Of a stretch of 64,000 nucleotides of DNA, positions 26,143 through 39,937 are shown piece by piece; positions within the stretch are counted from its first letter, which is position 1, and every line of letters starts with the position of its first letter. The notes beneath the pieces are model-generated. The model saw only the letters and a program-made list of their open reading frames with translations, did not search any database and had not been told where the DNA came from. This stretch comes from Antennarius striatus (taxonomy: Eukaryota; Chordata; Actinopteri; Lophiiformes; Antennariidae). The translations under genes were made by a program, and so were the position numbers. The DNA is taken from positions 12,066,501 through 12,130,500 of the forward strand of contig NC_090785.1 in NCBI RefSeq assembly GCF_040054535.1, in the 5' to 3' direction.

Positions 26143-27982
26143 TTAGTTTGATGTAGCCTCACTCTGTGGTGCTGGGATGTGCTGAAGAATCACCTGCAGA
26201 AGACCAAAAAAATGACACGGCTAGTCAGAAATACAATGAGTTATTTCTATGAGTTCAGCTATTGGAGGGCTGTAAGATGCTGCTTTGATTTTTAGTTTTG
26301 TAACGTTGATTTTAGATTTTGATTCCTTCAGCCGTGACTGATGTAAATGTTGCTTATTTTGGCTGCTGGTTTTAATTCCAGAGGTTTTTCTGTTAAAATA
26401 AATGCAGATTAGGAAAACTTTCCAGTCAAAAAATGTAATGCATCAGAGACAGGGTAATAATAAGGAACTTGTGAATCTCTATAACTTTGCTGAGTTTTAA
26501 TTTATTTCCATTGGCAAAACAAGGGGTCTGTAGATAAATCTGAGGGGCTGTAATACAACAATGTTGCTGACAAACTGAAACAACACACAACTTTACTGCC
26601 AATCTTGCTTTTCAGAAATATAGAAAATATTACATAACACACATAAATATACAACTGCTGATGAGTGATGACAAACCAGCAGTGCTTTCTTTCTGGGGTC
26701 AGGGTTGGTGGTTTAAACTGAGGAAGTACATTTCCAGCCAAAGGCTTAGACTTCACACACAAATTTCTGTTTCATGTGTTTCAAATAAAGGAACAATGAA
26801 GTCCAGTTTTACCTGAGTGCGTGTGGACTTCAGAGCTAAACGTGAAATGGCACACAGAAAGATGAGGAGCAGTGACACACACAGAGAGGAGGTGCACAGT
26901 ATCGCCTCGATACAAATCACCTGATCCTGAAGAAAGAGACAGTGAAAGACAGAAATAACTGTAGGACAGTGAAGGTGACAGAGGCACCACAAGTTATATA
27001 AATGAATCAAACTTGACTTTTCATATACTATAAAAATGTGTGTTGTTAAGTATAACATGTATACCTACAGTGCACTTAAACTTACCACTAAGTAGGAATA
27101 GTATTCATCATCATCCTCCCAGTATCTATACTTAATGTAGCTGTAACTGGAAAAGTTGTATATTCTGTGGCCAACTGCGACTATGATTCCAAATGTAGTC
27201 ACCACATACATGGCTAAACACACAGTCACCTGGAGACAAAGAGTCCAACAAGTGGAGAATTACTGGTACAGAGAGAGGGAATGATGGTGACTAAATAAAA
27301 GCAAAGATGTACTAAATGTTTATATTCCTACCATCTTCTTAGATGGATGTAGCTCTGTGTAGATTGACAGGCTTCCACAGATAAGAAACTTGTACAAGAA
27401 AAATATACAAAAGTTATGTTTGGAAAGTTACGACAATCACAATTTGATACAGATTTCATGGGCACCAGTATTTTAAACCCTGCAAACTTGATCTAAATAG
27501 TAAAATTAACTTAAGTTCTTCTCTCTGCTTTTTGGGTGAGGGTTAGATGATTGATAATGATCAATAATGCTCTCTTACAGTAGCATCAATGTTCCCATTT
27601 TCAGATGGACAAAGCTGACCAATCAAATATTTTATGTACCAGAAGTCCCTCCCAAAAGGGAGTGTAGAGCTCGTATGAAGTTTGCAGATTTTGTCCAGCC
27701 AGGTGAATCCCCATCAGGAGCTCAGCACAGCCAAAAATTAAGATAACAATCTTGGGAAGAAAAAGAGGAAGAATGGATTGAAGCTGCTCTTTCAACATAC
27801 GCTTACTGTTATAAGTGTAATTAATACTTGTGGAGTTGCATATTTGTTACCCCAAGACTTCTGGGTTCTCTCTGGATGAAGCGATGAAGAGGTTTGCCAG
27901 ACATCAGGACTGTTTGGTCCATTTCCTGACTCCCATGCTTTCCTGCTGCACACTCTTTAGTTGTTGTCTCGTGACCTTCCAT
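26143..27982 (-). CDS. Membrane-spanning 4-domain subfamily A (MS4A/CD20-like) protein
   Basis: Six coding exons, all in phase 0: 27982-27851, 27750-27640, 27388-27332, 27229-27086, 26926-26813 and 26193-26143, giving 202 residues. Four hydrophobic segments are spaced as in the MS4A family: VILIFGCAELLMGIHLAG, WEGLLFLICGSLSIYTEL, VTVCLAMYVVTTFGIIVAVG, and SSLCVSLLLIFLCAISRLAL. The segment GCAELLMGIHL followed by a FWEGLLFLICGSLSI second helix is the family hallmark. The larger loop between helices 3 and 4 is rich in Tyr and Asp (YWEDDDEYYSY). Members sit in the plasma or endosomal membrane and modulate receptor or calcium signalling, often in immune cells. The exact orthologue cannot be told. 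A 5' UTR exon junction is likely just upstream (TTGTAG acceptor at about 28042). Confidence 0.85.
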
Positions 27983-29178
27983 TGCCAGTAAACACTATAA
28001 CGTTCAGCAGCTGGATGAGAGGAAATCAGACTACACTGACCTACAAGACAGATTAAAAACGTTAGAGTAGATCTGAGATAACAGAACTGTTTTTTTTAAG
28101 AATTACAAAAGTATGTAGTAACCCACCTAGTCTCAGTTTTTCATGTAGAGCAATGTGAATAATAACGGGAAGGGAATGTTGTGGGTGGACAAAGGAAGTG
28201 AGGAAATTTGAGAGTTTTTTTTTTTTTTTAATTTGGGGAGGAGCTGAGTGTTTTGCAAGTTACTGGCTGAGGCTATTGCTCAATACAAACCAGTCAGCAA
28301 ATATCTCAACTCCCGGAGTCATCAGTAAAGACTCAATTCAAGCATTAAAATGCTTTGCCCTCCTTTTTTGATTTATGGATTATTTTCTCACAGCACACTT
28401 AAGATGTTTGCATTAAAATGTCAGACCTGCACTAACATTACATTCTTTCATCTTTATTACACAACTGGATTGTCATTCAAAATATGAAATTTTAATAGAT
28501 CTTCTCTGCTATTCTCTACTAGATTGCAGACAAGATATTCTCGAGGTATGGATCAGAATCAGAATCATGAAGTGAGTCATTTCCTCATCAGCTCATCTTA
28601 CAAGCTTCAGAAGAAGTCAGTGGAGTATACTTTATCACTCAAGGCATTATAGACACACAAAACTAGATTTATATGCAATACTGTAATATTTATTAAGTCA
28701 TACAAAAGGTGATACATTATTGGATCAAATACATAATTCTAAAATATCACAAAAAAATTTAAAACGTTTCAGTCCACTTTTTCCAGCAGGTATTTCCAGC
28801 TCCTATAAATCCATCCTCTGTAAATACTGCAGTTGCTCAAGCTTCAAATTAGCAACTTGAAAAAGGTACTAAATACCTGGTATTACAAAAATGTAATATA
28901 AACATTAAAATACCTTGATCACAACACTAAAAAGACGTGTGCATCAAAATAGCAGCAGATATAATTAAAAACGACTCAAATATTCACTTCATTACAGACT
29001 GCATTAAAAAAACAAGAGGTGCATTATTCGGTGTGTCCGTGTTGTATTAGGGTTTCTCGAATCACCATCCGATTGTTCAGCTATCCCCATGCAACAGGTA
29101 AAATATGACTCAGTTTAAAAACATTTGCAAATAGTACAAATTCCGCAAAATTCACATTGTAGAAAACTTCACCGAGCC
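27983..29178. other. MS4A promoter side and tmco6 3' UTR
   Basis: No gene is seen. A run of about 15 T lies at 28216-28230, and the rest is AT-rich. The part to the right is probably the 3' UTR of tmco6. Confidence 0.45.
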
Positions 29179-32100
29179 CTAGGATGAGCCGTGCAGGAGG
29201 TGCTCCAGGAGATGTGTTGCTTTTTGTCTAACTTCTCCGTCGCTGTTGCACTGAATGGCTTCCAAATGGGGACACCCACCTTGTCTCACAAACTCCTCAG
29301 CCACCTGGGGAAGGAATAACTTAACTAAAAGCTTCCATAGTTACAGTAAAGTGTCATCTTTCATCCTGCTGAGCAGCATCTGAGCTATGAAGGTACACTA
29401 ATTTACCTGTGATACACTAGTTATCAGCATGAACAGGACATCCATACTCAGGGTCACCATCTCTTGGTTGTCCATTTTCAGTGTGGCACAGAGTGCAGGC
29501 AGCAGTCCAAGATGGACCAGTTGGACACAGGACTCCTTCTTATTGTGGACAATGTTGGCTATAACCCTCATGATCTATGTTTAACAGGACGGACAACAAG
29601 CTTTATAGGACATTGTTTGAGAAATGGATCGTCAAAAATCGTGATTATTTACAAGATAGAATAGCAGCCCAAACACATGGGTCATCACAGTAAAAAATTA
29701 TATGAAAATGACATTGGCTTTACCATGGTATTGATGTCTTGGACAAAGGGAAGCATGATCAATCCAGGGATCAAGTTGTGAGTAATCACAGCAGAACAGA
29801 AAGTACTGGAGTGAGCTGCAGTAACAAGATACAACATGCACTGAAGCAATCCTTACAATAACAACTCCCAATAAACCTTTGAATCATCATGTAAATTCTC
29901 AATAGTAGAGAAGGAACATGTGCCTACACCACCCTCCTCTTTTAGCTCACGATGAGGCAGAAACATAGATTTTATATTGAGATGAAATCATATGTGACTT
30001 TTAAAAAAATGTTCAAACCTGTGAGGTTGTTGAGCACCCAGGCTGCCTCTCTTGCTAAAGCTGGCTTGGTTTGTATGTAGACCCGTATAATTGTGGCCAA
30101 AACAACCACAATGCCAACTTCACTCACGTGAGAGCTAAGGTTTTCCGTTGAGCAGGACACAAGGTTTCCAAGACACCTCAGCAGAGGACAGATGAGCTAG
30201 GGTGAACCAACATAGACAATCTCTCAGTTCAGAAGCCATAAAGGCCTTTTGTTCCAATAGTTGTTTTTTTTCAGCCAACAGAGACACATTTATGCATTCA
30301 TATTTGGCTGATTTGTACTTGGTTTAGTTTTTGATTTTCTACATTAAGATAAAAAGTCACCGATTTCTTCATTCGATAACATCATAATGTAAACATTTGT
30401 AAGCCTTCAATTATGCGTGCATCAAAACACATCCTCCACAATGACACAGCAAACCCAAACCATAAATATGTTCCACAGCTTTAGCTCATTTTCTGTCATG
30501 GCAAGTTAATTGGATAGCTTTCAGCAGTTAGACCTTCAATGAATGCAGAAATCACCTGGAGTAACTTTCATAAACATTACTGGTCTCAAGCATGTTTCAA
30601 ATCTGTCACTAAACCTCTGTATTTGTGGGTTGGCTGTGAGAGCAAAACCAACTAAAGAGAAAAAACAAATAAAAAAAACAACTAACAAGCAAAAACAATT
30701 GAACAGGTACTGGATTTGATCAATGAAGTTCCTTACATGCTCCAGTTGTCCGCCTTTCTTTCCTGCAGCAATCTCCCCACCTAGTGACACTAACAGGTCA
30801 CTGCACTGCAACAAGGCCCCATTAGCCAACAGCGCTCCAATATTCTCAATGCTTCAGTGTGAAATAAAAGTCAAAGAGACAATATAACAAAACTACACCT
30901 TTTGGGGATTTATCAAATACCGTGACAAAGGAGTAATTATAACAGATACTCTGTTGACACATGAATCAGGATACTATCAGCTCTAACCTGCTTGTGAGGT
31001 AGTGCAGACACCAAGCACACTCAATGGCAGACATCAAGTCAAACGTTGGTCCAGGAGCCAGGACTGATATCACCTTTGAAGGTAAGCTGGAAGCCATGAC
31101 CATCCTGTGGACACAGTATTAATCTGAGCAACGACTCAGCAGTGTTTCTTTTAAATATTTTATGAGCAAAAAACAGTGAGGAGCAGAGAAATTATTTAGT
31201 GTATCAATAGAGTGCTTACTTAGTTATTTTCTCTGCAGTACAATTGGAAAAGAGAAGCTGAAAGAGGGCGAATCCCACAGCTTCCACCACTACATGATCA
31301 TCTTTGTGGTTCTGAACACAGGCAATCATCATGAGACACATTTTCATTTAACACTGGCATAACGGCTTAGGTGTTAAAAAAGATTAAAAAATATTACAGT
31401 GGTTATTACCTCCATACAGTTGGCCAGAGATGGTATGATTCCCTGGGCCACGAGTTTCTCTTTCACAGTATTGCTATCTGGGCATAAATTACCTAGTGTG
31501 TAGAGACACAGTTCCTGTGTGAACATGAACACACACATGTAGTCAAAAACATTTCAAATGGTAAATATAATACAATGACTGTTAAAAGCAGATACTCACG
31601 GTGAACTTGGTACTCTGACCTGAAAGGAAAGTGATCAGGTAGGGGGATGCCGATAGACAAGCTAATGTCACACTGGGATGATGCGAGTTAGACAACTCGT
31701 GAAGACACTTAATGGCCTCCATACGGTATGTAGCATTTGAGCCACTGAGGTAACCAATCATAACATGCATGCTGTTCACTTGCCTAGAGGTAAGACAGGT
31801 TTATTCAGAGAGATCAGCAGAAACAAAGATGGCAGTAATGTCCTCTCAAGTCCTATGATGTGGAAAAGAAAGCTACGACCATACTTGATGAAAGTGAGAT
31901 GTGCTTGTGGGTCACGGAGAGCTATAGTCAGTAGTTTCAGACAGGCCCCCTTCTCTGTCCCATGTTCAACAAGATTCTTGAACAAAGTGACTACATCCTA
32001 TGGAAATGAGGAGCAAATTCAGATGGCAAGTATTACATGAGTCTTTCAAACTATTTTGTAGAATGCATCACCTGTTCCTTTGAAACTTCGATATTGATGT

Positions 32101-32810
32101 CTTCTATATCTTCGTCTGCTTCATTCACAAGGATTCTCTTGCTCACAATCTTTCTTGCTCTCCAGGCCTGTCTCAGTTCTGTAGCAATAGTTGTACACAT
32201 CACTTTCAAAACACAGCAACTTATATTTTTTGCACTGCACTTGTTGTGAAGTTGATGGGGTGTTGGCCGTTTTGAAGGTTATTATACTGAATGGACCCAT
32301 AATGGTTCACTATTCTGGATTTCTTTTAAGAATAAAAACGTCATTCCAGCTTGTCCCTTAGGAGTGTCCAAAGCCAGATTTCTTTGTGAAATCAAGCCAC
32401 CTTAACAAATACCAAGTTAGCTGATACCAGATAACCTCTTTTTAATTAGCATAAGATTTAGCTAGTAGGGTTGAACTGAAGTGATAGTCATCTGAAATAT
32501 TTCAGGGGCTTTGTTGCCTAACTAATCAGTGTAAATAATGAAACTTTCACACCATAAATTAATAGTACATTAAACTAGGCGTTACAATATTGACATAATA
32601 TAAAGTAGAAAAGGCTTGACCTCACTGGCATTAAATGCTTCAATATTAGGAATATTTGTAAACACTGTTTAACGAATGGATTTAAAGTAAAATCAATAAT
32701 ACATCAAAATTATGGCTTTTGAGACCTGCATGCAAAAATGTCATAAATTATAAACAGCAGGTATAACACAGTTAAACTGATTTGTTTTACAACAAGAACC
32801 CAAGACAAAT

Positions 32811-32874
<64 letters not shown>

Positions 32875-33105
32875 TGTTCAGCACAGGTCTGACTTGGTCT
32901 GCATGTCTAGGCTATAACCCCGACAGGCTAACATGAACCGATGTAAAAGACGTTGTTTGCTAGCTGGTTGACCTGCAGCGTTGTTATTTTTTATTCTAAA
33001 ACTTTAAAACTCACCCTTCTCGTACTGTCGTAACTTTATCTTTAGCTCCAACGTGCTGGTGCCTTGCCGGGCTGCCTTGTGGTTAACTTTATCAAGCCTC
33101 CACAT
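29179..33105 (-). CDS. tmco6: TMCO6, armadillo-repeat protein with importin-alpha-like N-terminus
   Basis: Twelve coding exons with unbroken phases: 33105-33015, 32178-32072, 31997-31880, 31778-31600, 31514-31410, 31311-31220, 31104-30988, 30851-30737, 30196-30019, 29815-29724, 29574-29407 and 29304-29179, giving 495 residues (human TMCO6 is 493). The N-terminus is basic and helical (KIKLRQYEKELRQAWRARK), like an importin-beta-binding segment. The remainder is armadillo-type repeats with landmarks AIKCLHELSNS, ELCLYTLGNL, ECAWCLHYL, AAWVLNNLT and IMRVIANIVHNK, which track the human protein in order. The cellular role is poorly known. The ARM fold suggests a protein-binding scaffold or transport-related role. 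Despite the family name, I see no convincing membrane helix. It sits in tandem with the tcof1-like gene, as in the human 5q31-32 region. Confidence 0.9.
32812..32872. repeat. (CA)n microsatellite in tmco6 intron 1
   Basis: About 30 CA units lie in the first intron of tmco6, roughly 140 bases downstream of exon 1 in the genomic sense. Confidence 0.95.
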
Positions 33106-33817
33106 TTTGGTTATTTTGATGAAATCAACGCAGTTGACGCCAAACGTTTGTCGCACATAGTAAAACGTCTCTCGACGATTTAATAGGTTAAGGCTCTTCT
33201 TCTACGGATTTCTGTCTAACCTTAGTCAGCTACAGCGCCACCTATCAGACACAGCCAGTACACAGATAATCCCCAGAACAGGTTAAAAAAAATTGTATCA
33301 AAACTACAATGCATGTATAAAATATTTTAAAGTTTTGCTTAAAAACATGCTTTTCACAAACATAGGAATACCACCCAACCCCAAACAATATTTACAATAC
33401 ATGTAAAAAAAAATATAAATGGTAAAAATGGTGATACAGTACATTATTTTTAGTTTCAGCGCATACTGTCTCCATCAGGTTTTTGAAAAAAATTCCCGAC
33501 TGCAAAACTTTTAGAGAGACATCCCTTCTGTTCAATGATTGGACTGCAGTTTCAAATACCATGATCATCCAATGAATAAAATAAACATAAATCATACAAA
33601 TATGTATTCACAAGTATCATGTAAAATACAGCGGATAGAAAATTAGAAATGTCAGTCTGACACTTCATGGGTAAAATCATATACAAATAATTACCAAAAA
33701 TAGAAATAAAAATCTTTACAGGTTTCATTGTTTCCCCAAAACATCACAATATCATGGGATAGAGAGGGTGATGTGCCTTTCCCCCGTGTTTCTGTGGTGA
33801 TGAAGAATCAAGGATTT

Positions 33818-36800
33818 TCATGGCTCAGAGTTCTTGGAGGATTTCTTCTTCTGTGAAAAAAATTAAACAGAGATTTGAGCAAATGAAGAATTGCCCTTTA
33901 GAATTAAAACTAGTGATGTTAAATCAGTAGAATGATGAACTTGTACAGTATGAAGGTACCTTTTTGTGGCTTGTACATGAAGTTGTGAGGAGGGCTTCTG
34001 CTTCTTCAGTGTCTTGCATCAAAACTGGTGGTGTCTCTTGGCCTTCGTCTGATTTCAACTTACTTTTTTCTAAGAAGGAGAAATTAACAGGTGAATAAAA
34101 ACAGACAAACAACCAAATTAGTTTGCCTGGACTAATGTCACTACTCACTTTTCTTCTTCTGCGTTTCAGGAGTTGCATTGGGTGAAAACAGTGGAACTGA
34201 ATTTTTTAAAGTTGAATCCTCTTTATTTTCCTTCACATTAGTATTCTGTTCAAGCTCTGTCTTTCCATCACTACTCTCCGATATCTTTGCCGATCTCTCT
34301 TCTACTACATGCACAGATACCTCCTCATTATGATAGTCCTTTTTTCTCTTTTTCTTTTCTTTAACTATCTGCTCTGACTTTTCCTCACTCTCAACTGTCT
34401 TGTCGTTCTTCTTTATCTCATACTCTTCAGGAATGTTCACTGAATTTTCTTCACGTTTCTTTTTTTTATTCTTGACTTTTTTCTCTTTGACTATCAGCTC
34501 TTCATTTTCTTCCACCTTTTCAGGCACCAGGTCAAAATTTTTACTGTCATCTTCAATTTTTTGCTCTAACTTTTCCTTACAAAAAGTATTTTTCTTGTTC
34601 ACTTTATCTTCTTCAGCAGTCTCCCCTGAATGTTCCTCATGATCAGTTTTCTTCTTTTTCTTGTCTTTCTTTTGATGCAATTTCTGCTCTTCAATTTCTT
34701 CATTATCAACATTCTCTATTTGAATCTTCTCTTTAACCTTTTCTTCAGTCTCATTTCTTTTTCGCTTTTTCTTCAGCTTTAAAGTTTTATCACCAAATTC
34801 TTCTTGCTCCATGACTTCATTCTTACTTTTCTTTTCCCCTTTACTATCTTTTTCATTTTTACTGGTATCTGTATTCTCATCAACGCTACCTTGAGCAGTC
34901 TCCTTTAACTTTTTCTTCTTGGGTTTAGACAATGTGTCACCAATTTTTTCTTCACTGGGAGTCATGGCTTTCCTTTTGTCATTCATAATCTGTTTAGGCG
35001 AGGAGAGAGTAGGTGCTTGTGTTGTTTGTTTGTCCGTATCAGTGTTGATACTCTGCTCTTGGCTTAAGATTGCAGAGGTCACAAGTTCAGACTTTTTTGT
35101 TCTGCTCTTCTTGGGTTTAATATTCTTTGCTGGCGTTTCTGGCATGGCCGGTTGGACTATGCTATCTGTTTTTGTGGGAGGCTTAGTTCGTGGTTTCCTC
35201 ACTCTCTTTGCCTTAGGTGGAGATGCAGAGCAGTCCAGAGCATTGACTGTGTCCATCTTGGCTACATCAGCATCTGCGGATGAAGTAACACAGTAATGAT
35301 AAGGAACAACTATCAGTGACACAGTGTGTGGTGTTTCTTCACCAACAACCATATATAATTGATGGAGACAAAAGGATGACAACAAAGGTTAAACATTACC
35401 TGTGACTAAATGCAGTCACTTAGGCCCTCACCGGTTAAAAGTCAATTGAAAGTCAAAACATGTTTCATGTCTCAAGGTACTCCTAAAATTTTCATCAGAC
35501 CAGATGCTTACTGAAAAGAGTCATAAACCAAAACTAAACCAAATTTCATCAGATAACAACATAAATCTTGTCTGAATAAATGAGTAAAACAACAAAAAAT
35601 AATGGTTTTGCCTTGATAGTGACAAAAATGTAAAACAAAAAACAAAAAACAATCCCCCAAAAAACTAAAACTAGATTAAAATGTCCAGGAGTTGGTAAAA
35701 TTTGATTAATGAAATAAGAGGATAGACCAAAGTTGTCAAATTAAGATAAGAAAAAACATTTCAAACAGAATTAAAATTGAGGTCACATTTAAACATAGCT
35801 GACAAAAAAAGAAGAAAGTGTCAAGAAAACATGAAAAAAGGTTACATACATTCAGTGGCTGTTCTCTCTCATGCAAACGGCCACCCACACCCACACCCAC
35901 ACCACCTGTCATTTGCCGGAGCAGTTTCTTCCATTTCTCTACATCCAAGCTGCTGTCAGAGTCTGAATCTTCTCCTCCAGCAGTCACGACGTCTGCTTTT
36001 GTTTGGGTTTTGGATTTCTTGATAACTCTGACTGGAGATTTACTTTCACCCTTTTCCCTTTTAACTGATGCAGGCTGAGAAGAACACAAAGGAAAAACAA
36101 ACCAACTTAGTATTAAGGACATGAGCTACAGTGAGAATCTGTCATTTCAAAAAAAATCTTGTCAAAAAAACTCACACTCTTTTTTTGCATCTCACTTTTT
36201 TCAGATTTCTTTTTCCTCAGTGTGCCTGGACAGAAAATGTATTAACATGGATTAAAGTGCAGTCATTTCTTTCGTCTATATCTGCAGTAAAGACCATTAA
36301 ACATACCAACAGCTGGCGTTTCCTGCTCAGAGGTGCTGCTGACTTTCTTCTTAGGAGTTCTGACTTTTGAAGAGGAGGATGCACCGGCTTTTGTCTTTGT
36401 AGCCTTTGGTTTAAAAGGCACGAAGCATTAAGAACATGGCTGGTCTTTTTAAGGGACAACAAGGACAGAATATAGCACAAAGAGGCCAACATGATCATGT
36501 GCAGGCCTTAACCAATGTCTGATTTATTCCATCTGTTCCAGTTATTAAGTTCACAATCAAATTATTTTTTGTCTGATTTGATTATCCTTGCTTTGGCATT
36601 GACTGATGTTGTTTTAACTAATGACAATTTGGATCTTCATTTCACAAACAACCAGATTAAATATCTAGCAGACCTTAAAAGTTTGATGTTTCTTCATGCT
36701 TTTTTTTCATCTTCTTGAGTACAAGAAGATTACAATCGTCTCATCTTCAGCTGATTATCCGAAATACAGGTCGTGGGTGTTGCTGGAGCCTATCCCAGTT

Positions 36801-39800
36801 GGTACAGTGCCTTGCGAAAGTATTGGCCACCCACAAGAACTTTTTGACATTTTCCAACATTTCAGGTTTTCAAACTTGAAGATAACAAATTGAAAATATT
36901 TTTCATGAATCAACAACATGTGAGACACAATAGTGAAGTGGAACCAAATTTAATCAACATTTTATATTGTGTTTACAAATAAAAAACTGAAAAGTAGGAT
37001 GTGCAAAAATATTGGCCCCCTGTTCTCTCCACTCAGCCAAACGACTCCAGAAGTCCCCTGATGACTTCTGAATGATCCAATGTTGACCTAAATGACAACA
37101 ATGACAAACAGAATGTACCTGTGTGTCATTTGGTCTCACATTTGCACGTCCTACTTTTCAGTTTTTTATTTTTAAACACAATATAAAATGTTGAATAAAT
37201 TTGGTTCCACTTCACAATTGTGTCTCACATGTTGTTGATTCTTGAAAAATATTTTCAGTTTGTTATCTTCAAGTTTGAAGCCTGAAATGTGGCAAAATAT
37301 CAACAAGTTTTTGGGGGGCCATTACTTTCGCAAGGCACTGTAATAGGCAAGAAGAGGAGGAGGCGTCATCTGGACAAGATGCCAGCTCATCGCAGGGCCA
37401 CATGGGAGACAAGACCCTCACACTAACACCTATGGATAAATTACAGCAACCAATTAAATTAAATTGCATGTTCCTGGTGGTGGGAGGAAGCCGGAGAACC
37501 TGGAGAGAACCCACGACGACACAGGAAAAAACATACAAATTGCGTATAGAAAGTAATCAAACTTGGAACCTTCTTCTATTGTGGGGCGAGAATGCGAATC
37601 GCTGCTCCACCATACTGTCTTTCTTCATGCTTTCAATGACTTACAATTAGAAATAAAGAAATGCTGGAGATGACACCAACCATAGATGGAGTATTCCCTT
37701 CTATTTTGGTGGTTTCACTGGACTTGCACGGCGCTGTATTTACGGGGGTGAACAAGCGCTCTAGTTTCTGCTTGGCAGTAGATGCTGCAGCCTTTGGTTT
37801 TTTTGGGGTTGCAGAGGCTGACATTTTACTGTCAGAAAAGGGAGTCTGTAATGTCAACATAAAAAAACTTAAAATCAGTTTACATTCAGTAAAGTAGTGT
37901 ATAATTAAAGACAGCATCAGCTTTTTGTTGTAACCATGCACTGAAGGTATTCATCATCTAACCTGTGGCAGCAGACTCTGACTCAGCTCCTTACAATCAG
38001 AGCTATTGCTGCCCTCAACCGGAGTCTGACTGGAGACGGCTGCAGTTTGGATGTTTGCAGTTGGTGCAGGGTTCAAATGTAAAAAACAACAACAACAACA
38101 ACAACAACAATGAGCAACGATTCTCCCTCCTTTAAGATTAAAGATTAAGATTAAATGTACTTTGCTGTCCACACGTGGGGAAATTATCTTTACACTCTCT
38201 TCACTCTTTTTGCATGTGGTTATGTGGAACACAACACACTGGGGGCCTGTAGGCATGCTATTAGTAACACATCACAAACAGTGGGGGGAGGCAGAGTGAC
38301 AGGTCGCGCACAGGGGGTTGCGCCCCAAACGAGCAGCTTGTGGGGGGGGACGGCGCCTTGCTCAAGGGCGCCTCGGCAGTGGCTGGGAGGTGAGCTGACG
38401 TCTCTCACACTCTCTCACACTCTGAGGGATGTCCTGGCGGGAGTGGGATTTGAACCACTGATGGCTGGGGCGATCCGTCTTCAAGACATCTGCTCTACTG
38501 CTGAGCCACTGCCGCCCCAATTTAACAATGAAAAGACAATTCTCTCCTCTCATACGGCTGTGCTTCAGATGAACATTTCCATTCTGTGTCTTTGAGATTT
38601 GAATAACAAACTAGCCATACCTTCAGCTCCATTTTGCCCCTGTTCTTTAGACTTGGAGTGCTTTGCAGACTCTAGCTTCTTTTTCTTTTTGGAGTCACTG
38701 TCAGAGGAGAGACAACTCTAATGTCATCACAACCAACAAAGTCCAATCAGGGTGTTTGGTTTCTACATCGACACCAAACTCACTTGAACCAGGAACTATA
38801 GATGTCCAACAGTGTTGCAGAGACTTCTGTGTCCACCTGCAGGTATCAATACAAAACAGGGATTGATTAGGCCATTAGTTATGTGTACTATGGGTAGTAA
38901 ATAATGTTGATAGTCTCACAAACATTAGAGTCCTTTACTCATCACTAATACTTTCACCCATTTCATAGATCTATTCAGATTAGACATTTTGACTACTGTA
39001 ATTACATAAGTGTTTGACTATTACAAAGCTTTGGAACTGTTCTATATATGTGTTAAACATCGATAAATGATATTAGATAGAGCATCTAAATAATCTATAA
39101 TCCCAGTCCATTAAAAGACTAACAAAATCAAAACATCCCCGTTTGTCTGCATTTTTATTTTAAACACCCCTAATACAGTTACCATTCTTTATTTACTTCT
39201 TCTTCTTTTCCTTTCGGCTTTTCCCTTCAGGGGTCGCCACAGCGAATCAATTTCCTCCATCTAGCCCTGTCCTTTGAATCCTCTTCTCTCACACCAACTA
39301 CCTTCATGTCTTCCCTCATTACATCCATAAACCTCCTCTTTGGTCCTCCTCTAGGCCTCCTGCCTGGCAGTTCAAAACTCAGCATCCTTCTACCAATATA
39401 TTCACTATCTCTCCTCTGGACATGTCCAAACCATCTCAGTCTGGCCTCTCTGACTTTATCTCCAAAACCTCTAACATGTGCTGTCCCTCTGATGTACTCA
39501 TTCCTGATCCTATCCTTCCTGGTCACTCCCAGAGAGAACCTCAGCATCTTCATCTCTGCTACCTCTAGCTCTGTCTCCTGTCTTTTCTTCAGTGGCACTG
39601 TCTCTAGACCAAACAACATCGCTGGTCTCACCACAGTTTTGTACACCTTTCCTTTCATTTTAGCTGAAACTCTTCTATCACATTTACTATTTTAAATATT
39701 TAAGGTGCGCAGCGATTGGCTCTCCAAATGTCATTCAAACTCGAACTTTCATGAAGTTTAGGATTAGAAGAACTGGTTTTGACTTCTAGTTAATAACAGT

Positions 39801-39903
39801 CACCAAAATTCCCGAACAAATAATGGAAAACACAAGAAACCGATCAGTCTGCAACGATAGTTTTTCAAGGTTTTAAAACTATTAGCCAGTATGATACATT
39901 GCG

Positions 39904-39937
<34 letters not shown>

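Noticed and set aside
33392-33595. Minus-strand frame between tcof1 and tmco6
   Set aside because: AT-rich, no homology recognised, and inside the expected tcof1 3' UTR or intergenic spacer.
34919-35296. Hydrophobic plus-strand frame that looks membrane-like
   Set aside because: Antisense of the Lys/Glu-rich large exon of the tcof1-like gene. Lys/Glu codons read backwards as Phe/Leu/Ser, so the hydrophobicity is an artefact.
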